Positions 5,655 to 11,005 of a stretch of DNA of 16,278 nt are shown here, piece after piece. Each line of letters opens with the position of its first letter. Positions within the stretch are counted from its first letter, which is position 1. The notes under the pieces are model-generated. The model searched no databases and was not told the origin of the DNA. It saw only the letters and a program-made list of their open reading frames with translations. The translations under genes and the position numbers were made by a program. Origin of the DNA: Candidatus Omnitrophota bacterium (GTDB lineage Bacteria > Omnitrophota > Gorgyraeia > JABMRG01 > JAFGKX01); assembly GCA_016928375.1 (NCBI GenBank), contig JAFGKX010000065.1, forward strand, positions 1-16,278. The letters are read 5' to 3'.

Positions 5655-6713
5655 TTATTTCACCCTATGAAGTTTCCACTCTGCTTTTACGAATCCGACA
5701 TTCCCATGGCCCATAGTAACATCGACATCTGTCGTGGATACATACGGCATGGAAGTACCCAGCCCCTGCTCATTTAAATTAGCTACCTGTCCGCAGGACA
5801 ACGTAAGAGAATCGGATAGATCTCTTTTTCCGGATTTCCAGGCTCCAGTGCACCCGTAATCAAATGCGTTAACGTGCGGAAATGTATATGTGGCTGCAAG
5901 CCTGCCTTTATAATATTCTTTTACAGTTTCTTTGTATTCCAGATCTTTTATGATTATATTTATCTTGTATTCACGGGCTGTTTTTTCCGTATCAGGAGAA
6001 AAAACAATACTCATCCAGCTGTTCTCCTTTGTAAACGGCAGCGTACCTTCGCTTTCATATGTAAATGTGGCATAACTGCCTTCGCCCTGATAATCTATTC
6101 GCCTTTCACCTTTTATCCTATATTTTATTTCACCGATAAAAGCCCAGTACTGCTTTCCTCTCAGATGGCTGAAATCAGGTTTAATCGACCGGGCAGCGTA
6201 GTCAGCCTTAAGATCATCTATTAATTGAGGGTCATCTGCCATGTCTCTAAGTTGGAATTCGGCGGTTACATATGATGTAAATATCCCTTTAACGGGCGAA
6301 TCTGGGCCTTGGCTACTGTTTGACTCAAAAGTAACTTCTCCTGTCCATACTGTCTTTTTGTCTAAAGCGGTAGTTTTTTTATTTTCTTTTTTAGCCGGAG
6401 CAGGAACAAGATTTGAAGACTTCGGTAAATCCAGAATATCCGGATTCAAATAATCCGCTGATTCCTGTGGCGGTGTTAATGGTGTCGGATCCACTTCGGA
6501 AGGCTTCGACTTAACAGGAATCGACACCGGTGGCGGCTGTTGATACTTATCCCACGGCATTTCGTAATCATCCGCAGGATACCTGCCCATATATTTTCCT
6601 GTTTCAGAATCATAGACGTAGATGTATCCGCCTTTACGGACCTCTTTGTTGCCGGCATCGGCTGATATTGGCAGCAACAATATACATATGATTAGTAAAA
6701 ACAATCGCTTCAT
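5655..6713 (-). CDS. Secreted protein of unknown function (352 aa)
   Basis: A textbook Sec signal, MKRLFLLIICILLLPISADA, is probably cleaved after ADA (residue 20). Residues 27-49 hold a short GYIYVYDSETGKYMGRYPADD segment. Residues 55-120 are a Pro/Lys/Ser-rich linker, likely disordered. The rest (about 120-352) alternates beta-strand-like stretches (TFESNSS, YVTAEFQLRD, YWAFIGEIKYRIKGERR, GYATFTYES-like) and is probably a beta-sandwich. It ends with two Cys, in YGCTGAW and LSCGQV, that could pair. No family was recognised; export to periplasm or outside is the only safe statement. There is no strong ribosome site. The gene stands alone, bracketed by inverted repeat modules, with a candidate promoter about 207 bases upstream. 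Confidence 0.75.
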   Translation of the reverse strand: MKRLFLLIICILLLPISADAGNKEVRKGGYIYVYDSETGKYMGRYPADDYEMPWDKYQQPPPVSIPVKSKPSEVDPTPLTPPQESADYLNPDILDLPKSSNLVPAPAKKENKKTTALDKKTVWTGEVTFESNSSQGPDSPVKGIFTSYVTAEFQLRDMADDPQLIDDLKADYAARSIKPDFSHLRGKQYWAFIGEIKYRIKGERRIDYQGEGSYATFTYESEGTLPFTKENSWMSIVFSPDTEKTAREYKINIIIKDLEYKETVKEYYKGRLAATYTFPHVNAFDYGCTGAWKSGKRDLSDSLTLSCGQVANLNEQGLGTSMPYVSTTDVDVTMGHGNVGFVKAEWKLHRVK

Positions 6714-6781
6714 ATATTAATCTCAAAAATGCAATATTTATCTGCGCCTGTTAGGGATCGCTCCGTGTAAAATTGGGGAAT

Positions 6782-6875
6782 GGTTCTGTTTTTAAAATAC
6801 TAGTTTCTAACCAGGTTAGAATAACCTGGTTAGAAAGCATTAACCGCCTTCACCGGACAGGACCCGCAAGTGAAC
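6782..6875. repeat. Modular intergenic repeat element, right copy, with 14-bp hairpin
   Basis: GGTTCTGTTT (6782-6791, module B inverted), then the stem 6805-6818 / 6822-6835 (14 perfect base pairs around GAA), then GACAGGACCCGCAAGTGAAC (6856-6875). The last is module A inverted, 18 of 20 identical to 5421-5440. The left copy's large GC hairpin is missing here, and the order of modules B and C differs. It lies in the probable 5' leader of the secreted-protein gene. Confidence 0.6.
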
Positions 6876-6926
6876 TAGATAATTCCGAAGCTTCCCTTAT
6901 TCTTCCCCTGCTGTCTGCAACTACTT

Positions 6927-6955
6927 ATTATAAGCGCAATTACATTCATAAACAA
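6927..6955 (-). promoter_or_regulatory. Candidate promoter upstream of the secreted-protein gene
   Basis: On the minus strand, TTGTTT (6955-6950), 17 bases, TATAAT (6932-6927). It is downstream of the ygiQ stop and faces the secreted-protein gene. Transcription from about 6920 would give a leader of some 207 bases that includes the 14-bp hairpin and module A. Apart from this promoter and the repeats, nothing else was seen in 6714-6980. Confidence 0.45.
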
Positions 6956-6980
6956 GCGATTTTTGGTCCATGAATTAACC

Positions 6981-8753
6981 TTATGCCAAAAACATGACCC
7001 TTAACCCCTCTTTATGCAGCATCGTCAGGGCCTTTTTTACGTATTTTTTATTATTGGGGTTTTTATATTGAAGCAATGCCCTCTGCATCATTTTCTGGCT
7101 GGGTATTTTAGCCGCATAAACATACTTTCCGGTAAATGGATCTTTCTCGGTGTAATACATGCAGCCTGATATAGTCATGGGTAAGGGTATGTAATCCTGT
7201 ATCTGCTCCGGGTAAATATGCTTTTTCTTAAGATACATGGCAAGTTCCAGCGCATCCTCAAGGCACGCTCCGGGATGGCCTGTGATAAAATAATTCACAA
7301 GATACTGCTTCTTACCCAACTGTTTATTAAGAGCTTCGAATCTATCGATAAATTTTTCATATTTCGCGAACGCCGGTTTATTCATCAATTTCAGGACTGA
7401 ATTAACGCAGTGCTCGGGAGCGACTTTTAACTGCCCGCTTACATGATGCGCGCATAATTCGCGCATGTATTCATCCGAATATTTGTCAGTCAATAAATCG
7501 TATCGCACGCCGCTTCCGACAAATACATGTTTTACTCCGGGTATTTTCCTTAGCTCTCTCCACAGGCGTATCGAGTGTTCATAACCCAATGTAAGGTTTT
7601 TGCATTTTTCAGGCACAAGGCATTGCTTATTAAGGCAGGCGCCTGTTTCTTTCCACAAAGAACACGCTGCCATATACATATTTGCTGTTGGCCCGCCTAT
7701 GTCCGTGATAGTGCCACGGAATTTTTTATCCTGCGCAATGGCTTTTATTTCTTCGACTATTGATTCGATGCTTCGGCTTTGTACGACCCTTCCCTGGTGC
7801 AGATACAAAGAACAAAAATTACAGCCGCCCGCGCAGCCTCTGTGGGATATTATCGAATTTCTGACTGTCTCGAATCCCGGCACACCGCCACATTTATCAT
7901 ATACAGGATGCCAGGCGCGCGCGTAAGGAAGAGAATAAACTTCATCCATTTCCTTTGCAGTAAGAGGAAGCGCCGGAGGATATTGTATAACGAATCTATC
8001 CGCGTGCTTTTGAATGATTGTTTTGCCGCGAACAGAATCTGCCTCAGAATAAATCATCCTGAAGGCCTCGTTGAATTTATCTTTATTTGCGGAAATGTCT
8101 TCGAAGGAAGGAATCAGAGCATAATCTTTGATATTGTCTATGGAATTTCTGACAACAACTGTGCCGCGAATATCGCTAAGAGCGCTTTTGTCTTCGCCTT
8201 TTTTTAAGCGACGGGCTATTTCCAGAACCTGGCTTTCTCCCATGCCGTAAACAAGTACATCGGCCTTGGAATCCAAAAGCAGTGAGCGCCTTACTTTATC
8301 CGACCAGTAATCATAATGAGCGAGCCGCCTCATGCTCGCTTCCATGCCGCCGATGACTATAGGCACATTCTTAAATGCTTGCTGCAGTTTATTTACATAT
8401 GCAAGAACTGCTCTTTCAGGCCTTAAAAACGCTTTTCCTGCCGGGGAATAGTCATCCACATTGCGAATTTTTTTATTCGCGGTGTATTTCGCAAGCATGG
8501 AATCGATATTGCCCGATGTAACTCCAAAAAAAAGCCTCGGCCTGCCTAATTTCTTAAAATCATCGAGCGTCTGGTAATTTGGCTGCGCGATAATACCGAC
8601 TCTGAATCCCCCATGCTCAAGTACCCGCCCTATGACAGATGCGCCATAAGAAGGATGATCCGCATACGCGTCGCCTGTAATGAGTATTATATCAAGCTCA
8701 TCCCAGCCGCGTTTTTTCAAGTCTTCTTTCGATATCGGTAAAAATGCTTTCAT
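6981..8753 (-). CDS. ygiQ: YgiQ family radical SAM protein
   Basis: 590 residues from ATG 8753-8751. The N-terminal YgiQ domain (about 1-290) shows DIILITGDAYADHPSYGASVIGRVLE (21-46), VIGGMEASMRRLAHYDYW (133-150) and YGMGES. The radical SAM core follows with CAGGCNFC, a Cx3Cx2C cluster motif (Cys307, 311, 314), then TDIGGPTANMY and KVAPEHC. The C-terminal part has PEQIQDYIPLPMT and GKYVYAAKIPS. The family reaction is unknown; a 4Fe-4S cluster and S-adenosylmethionine chemistry are expected. A longer frame to 8837 would run its first codons through tRNA-His, and that leader (MTVAQEVAGSNPVSHPN) is tRNA sequence, so I reject it. The start is 36 bases after the tRNA and lacks an evident ribosome site. 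Confidence 0.93.
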   Translation of the reverse strand: MKAFLPISKEDLKKRGWDELDIILITGDAYADHPSYGASVIGRVLEHGGFRVGIIAQPNYQTLDDFKKLGRPRLFFGVTSGNIDSMLAKYTANKKIRNVDDYSPAGKAFLRPERAVLAYVNKLQQAFKNVPIVIGGMEASMRRLAHYDYWSDKVRRSLLLDSKADVLVYGMGESQVLEIARRLKKGEDKSALSDIRGTVVVRNSIDNIKDYALIPSFEDISANKDKFNEAFRMIYSEADSVRGKTIIQKHADRFVIQYPPALPLTAKEMDEVYSLPYARAWHPVYDKCGGVPGFETVRNSIISHRGCAGGCNFCSLYLHQGRVVQSRSIESIVEEIKAIAQDKKFRGTITDIGGPTANMYMAACSLWKETGACLNKQCLVPEKCKNLTLGYEHSIRLWRELRKIPGVKHVFVGSGVRYDLLTDKYSDEYMRELCAHHVSGQLKVAPEHCVNSVLKLMNKPAFAKYEKFIDRFEALNKQLGKKQYLVNYFITGHPGACLEDALELAMYLKKKHIYPEQIQDYIPLPMTISGCMYYTEKDPFTGKYVYAAKIPSQKMMQRALLQYKNPNNKKYVKKALTMLHKEGLRVMFLA

Positions 8754-8788
8754 GTGTGTTTTGCGGGGATATTTGAAGATAGAAAAAT

Positions 8789-8866
8789 TGGGGTGGCTGA
8801 CCGGATTTGAACCGGCGACCTCTTGAGCCACAGTCAAGCGCTCTAACCAACTGAGCTACAACCACC
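8789..8866 (-). tRNA. tRNA-His (GTG)
   Basis: Complete cloverleaf on the minus strand: acceptor GTGGTTG pairs with CAGCCAC, the D arm has GCTC...GAGC, and anticodon stem CTTGA/TCAAG encloses loop CTGTGGC, anticodon GTG. The T arm carries GTTCAAAT. The extra 5' G of tRNA-His (G-1, position 8866) is encoded opposite discriminator C73, and CCA is encoded (8789-8791). Confidence 0.97.
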
Positions 8867-8876
8867 ACGATTTTTA

Positions 8877-8953
8877 TGGTGAGCCTGGCCCGATTCGAAC
8901 GGGCGACCCTCTGCTTAGAAGGCAGATGCTCTATCCAACTGAGCTACAGGCCC
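8877..8953 (-). tRNA. tRNA-Arg (TCT)
   Basis: Complete cloverleaf: acceptor GGGCCTG with CAGGCTC (one G-U), anticodon stem TCTGC/GCAGA, loop CTTCTAA, anticodon TCT, T arm GCCCG-TTCGAAT-CGGGC, discriminator A and encoded CCA. Its 5' part is duplicated upstream as a broken copy, and the GIY-YIG reading frame runs into its first 23 bases. Confidence 0.97.
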
Positions 8954-8973
8954 GTGTTTTCAAAACTTCCTTT
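8921..8973. repeat. Direct repeat, intact copy (53 bp), shared with 9206-9278
   Basis: 53 bases, identical to 9206-9278 once the 20-bp palindrome there is removed. It covers the 5' 33 bases of tRNA-Arg plus 20 bases of upstream spacer. The spacer part also encodes the last residues of the GIY-YIG protein. The two copies enclose 232 bases (8974-9205) holding the rest of that gene. Confidence 0.85.
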
Positions 8974-9191
8974 AGATATTCTTTACCGCAACCTGATTTT
9001 AATTGTTTCTCTCTCTGTCTTGCAGAAACCCTATCAGGCAATTTTTCTTTATAAAATAAATCCCAGGGTGCATATCCTTTTGTAGATTTCGTCTTTTTGC
9101 GATTATGTTCTTTTACCCTGAAAATTAAATCTTTCGTAATACCTACATAAATTCTATTATCTTTATTTACAATAGCATAAACATAATACAT
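8931..9191 (-). CDS. GIY-YIG nuclease family protein (86 aa)
   Basis: A single small GIY-YIG domain of the UPF0213 size class. MYYVYAIVNKDNRIYVGIT holds the paired GIY- and YIG-like strands (VYAI...IYVG). The catalytic Arg is probably in LIFRVKEHN (about residue 25) and the metal-binding Glu in ARQREKQLK (about residue 61). The fold cleaves DNA in many contexts, from repair to homing; small stand-alone members have no settled role. No ribosome site is apparent before the ATG. The final residues (EVLKTRACSSVG) are encoded by tRNA-spacer and tRNA-Arg sequence, with the TAG inside the tRNA D region. That suggests the original end was lost or replaced on insertion. It sits in the tRNA cluster between 53-bp direct repeats. 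Confidence 0.8.
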   Translation of the reverse strand: MYYVYAIVNKDNRIYVGITKDLIFRVKEHNRKKTKSTKGYAPWDLFYKEKLPDRVSARQREKQLKSGCGKEYLKEVLKTRACSSVG

Positions 9192-9205
9192 GTCAAAAAT
9201 ACAAG

Positions 9206-9258
9206 GGCAGATGCTCCCTGCCTGCCGGCAGGCAGGTATCCAACTGAGCTACAGGCCC
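9206..9258 (-). pseudogene. 5' fragment of tRNA-Arg interrupted by a palindrome
   Basis: Read on the minus strand it repeats tRNA-Arg from GGGCCTG through the D arm to the 5' side of the anticodon stem (GAGCATCTGCC), then diverges. A 20-bp insertion (9217-9236) splits it in the D region. No anticodon loop, T arm or 3' acceptor follows, so it cannot be a tRNA. Confidence 0.85.
9217..9236. repeat. 20-bp perfect palindrome inserted in the tRNA-Arg fragment
   Basis: CCTGCCTGCCGGCAGGCAGG equals its own reverse complement. It is absent from the intact tRNA-Arg at the matching point (GGATA/GAGC), so it was gained by this copy or lost from the other. Confidence 0.9.
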
Positions 9259-9279
9259 GTGTTTTCAAAACTTCCTTTT

Positions 9280-9356
9280 TGGTCGGGGTGCTCGGATTCG
9301 AACCGAGGGCCTCCTGCTCCCAAAGCAGGCGCGCTAGCCAACTGCGCTACACCCCG
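9280..9356 (-). tRNA. tRNA-Pro (TGG)
   Basis: Complete cloverleaf: acceptor CGGGGTG with CACCCCG, D arm GCGC...GCGC, anticodon stem CCTGC/GCAGG with loop TTTGGGA, anticodon TGG, T arm CTCGG-TTCGAAT-CCGAG, discriminator A and encoded CCA. It is the first gene of the cluster, a few bases after the predicted start of transcription. Confidence 0.97.
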
Positions 9357-9368
9357 CAAAGCTTAAAG

Positions 9369-9397
9369 ATTATATAACCTAAGCACTAGCTTGTCAA
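9369..9397 (-). promoter_or_regulatory. Perfect-consensus promoter of the tRNA cluster
   Basis: Minus strand TTGACA (9397-9392), exactly 17 bases, TATAAT (9374-9369): 12/12 consensus. The start site would be near 9362, six bases before mature tRNA-Pro. The -35 box lies inside the last codons of lnt, so the lnt end and the promoter constrain each other. Confidence 0.85.
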
Positions 9398-11005
9398 AGG
9401 CATTTTCCTGCGTATTCTAAAAGAATACACTAATACTAATATTATACAAAATATCAAAAATATATCACCATATTTCGTGTAAAAAGTGAAATTTTCGTTT
9501 TTATCAGCATATATAGGCGCGGTTTTTATTCCTTCAACGAACAGGTCTCTCTTCCTTCCCGAAACTCTGCTGTATATCCTGCCTGTTTTATCTATAAAGC
9601 ACGACAGCCCCGTATTTGCGCTTCTTACAAAGGGGATTCTGTTCTCTACTGCGCGAAATACCGAATTAGAGGCATGCTGATACGCAGCGGCGGTTTTCAT
9701 AAACCAGGCGTCATTTGTGATATTTATCATAACCTGAGCGCCTCTTTTTACAAATCGCCTTACTAGGTCAGGGAAAATATCCTCAAAGCATATAAGCACG
9801 GAAAATTTAATACTGTCATTGCGAGGGAGCGTAGCGACCGAAGCAATCCCGTTATGAGATTGCTTCGCCCCTTTGGGGCTCGCAATGACGACGTTGGAAT
9901 AAGCAAGATTAAATACCGTATATTCTTTTCCGGGAATGAAGTTTCCGCTTACAGGAAATATTGTTCTTAAAAACGGCAGCTGTTTCTCAAGCGGTATGAA
10001 CTCGCCGTATACAACAAGATGAAGTTTATCGTATCGCCCTAAAACATCTTTTGCCCCGGAAAATAAAACAGCGCTATTAAGGCATTCATCCGAATCCGGC
10101 TTATACAGCATCGGCGAGCCAACAAGAAGCGGTGTTTTTGTTGTGTTTATTACCTCACGCACCCACAGATAAAGGTCTTCTTCACCATTTAAAAATCCGG
10201 GCACTGCTGTTTCAGGCCACACAATAAGATCAGGTTTATCGAGCGAGGCTCTTATTGAAAGCTTTTCGTAGGCATCCATTATGCTCTGTCTGTAGGCCTG
10301 GTCCCATTTAAAACACTGCTCGATGTTGCCCTGAATGACTGAGACTTTCAGAGGGGATTGCCTGCCTTCACCCCTCGCGATGACGTAATAACCATATACC
10401 AAAGAAGCAGAAAATAAAACAACAACAACAAATATCGAAACAACTGAATGCGATATTAAATCTTTACGAATGGGTTTACTCTTTAGCGCGCGGTATACGG
10501 CAATATTCATAAGCATGACTAAAAAAGAAACTCCGTATACGCCGGTTATATCAGCGATTTGTATTATGGGTAAATTTTGATATTGGGAATACCCGAGTAA
10601 GTTCCAGCCTATGCCGCCGAATAAATGAGCGCGAATATATTCAAAGAGAACCCAGGCTGAAGGAAGAAAAAAATAGGATTTAGCGGAAGCAAAATAATAA
10701 AAAACCAGGCCAAAAACCGCGAAATACAATGCCTGATAAAGTGAAAGCAAGATCCAGCCCGCAGCAGTTACATAAATAAGCCAGTACATAGACATAAGAA
10801 AAAATAAAAATCCGAAAATATACGCTATAGTAAATGACCGGCGCCTGTTCTTTCCTTCTAATGCGAAGAAAAACGGCACAAACGAAAACCAGGCAAGAAT
10901 ATCCAGGTTTCCGCCAAAGGCGGATCCGCCTCCGGCAGAAAAACTTGAAAATGACAGGGAAAGCAATATGGCAGAAAATATTATTAATGCGAGGTTTCTA
11001 CTCAT
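9386..11005 (-). CDS. lnt: Apolipoprotein N-acyltransferase, with in-frame repeat insertions
   Basis: 539 residues, an inner-membrane enzyme that adds the third acyl chain to lipoproteins in diderm bacteria. The first 205 residues hold several hydrophobic helices and GGIGWNLLGYSQ (130-141); the nitrilase-like domain follows. The catalytic triad is visible: Glu265 in WPETAVP, Lys327 in YDKLHLVVYGEFIP, Cys406 in VLICFEDIFPD. NITNDAWF (423-430) and FVRSANTG (454-461) are also typical. A final helix lies near 509-522. Residues about 373-397 are encoded by a 75-bp palindromic repeat, and 208-218 by a half copy; both keep the frame, and the triad is intact, so the enzyme is probably active. Its ATG overlaps the secA stop by 8 bases (ATGAGTAG), implying translational coupling. 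Confidence 0.95.
   Translation of the reverse strand: MSRNLALIIFSAILLSLSFSSFSAGGGSAFGGNLDILAWFSFVPFFFALEGKNRRRSFTIAYIFGFLFFLMSMYWLIYVTAAGWILLSLYQALYFAVFGLVFYYFASAKSYFFLPSAWVLFEYIRAHLFGGIGWNLLGYSQYQNLPIIQIADITGVYGVSFLVMLMNIAVYRALKSKPIRKDLISHSVVSIFVVVVLFSASLVYGYYVIARGEGRQSPLKVSVIQGNIEQCFKWDQAYRQSIMDAYEKLSIRASLDKPDLIVWPETAVPGFLNGEEDLYLWVREVINTTKTPLLVGSPMLYKPDSDECLNSAVLFSGAKDVLGRYDKLHLVVYGEFIPLEKQLPFLRTIFPVSGNFIPGKEYTVFNLAYSNVVIASPKGAKQSHNGIASVATLPRNDSIKFSVLICFEDIFPDLVRRFVKRGAQVMINITNDAWFMKTAAAYQHASNSVFRAVENRIPFVRSANTGLSCFIDKTGRIYSRVSGRKRDLFVEGIKTAPIYADKNENFTFYTKYGDIFLIFCIILVLVYSFRIRRKMPLTS
9815..9889. repeat. 75-bp palindromic repeat inside lnt (RPE-like)
   Basis: Outer arms GTCATTGCGAG (9815-9825) and CTCGCAATGAC (9879-9889) and inner arms GAAGCAATC (9840-9848) and GATTGCTTC (9858-9866) are perfect inverted repeats; the middle has GCCCC/GGGGC as a side stem. 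The length is exactly 25 codons and the lnt frame stays open. Sequences of this GTCATTGCGAG...GAAGCAATC kind occur as interspersed repeats in several bacteria; that part is from memory. Confidence 0.85.
10353..10385 (-). repeat. Probable decayed half copy of the same palindromic repeat in lnt
   Basis: Minus strand GTCATCGCGAGGG (10384 down) and a terminal GCAATCCC resemble one half of the 75-bp element (GTCATTGCGAGGG ... GCAATCCC), with a shorter middle. It encodes VIARGEGRQSP (residues 208-218), the linker between the membrane part and the nitrilase domain. Confidence 0.5.

Larger units (their letters stand above)
9206..9278. repeat. Direct repeat, interrupted copy (53 bp + 20-bp insert)
   Basis: Partner of 8921-8973. 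It shares GGCAGATGCTC, then after the insert the 42 bases that run through the tRNA 5' end and the spacer to CTTCCTTT. It abuts the CCA of tRNA-Pro, so this copy probably marks the original Pro-Arg spacer. Confidence 0.85.

Noticed and set aside
8754..8837. N-terminal extension of ygiQ starting at 8837
   Set aside because: It runs through most of tRNA-His; the extra residues are a translation of tRNA sequence, and YgiQ proteins normally begin near MKAFLPIS.
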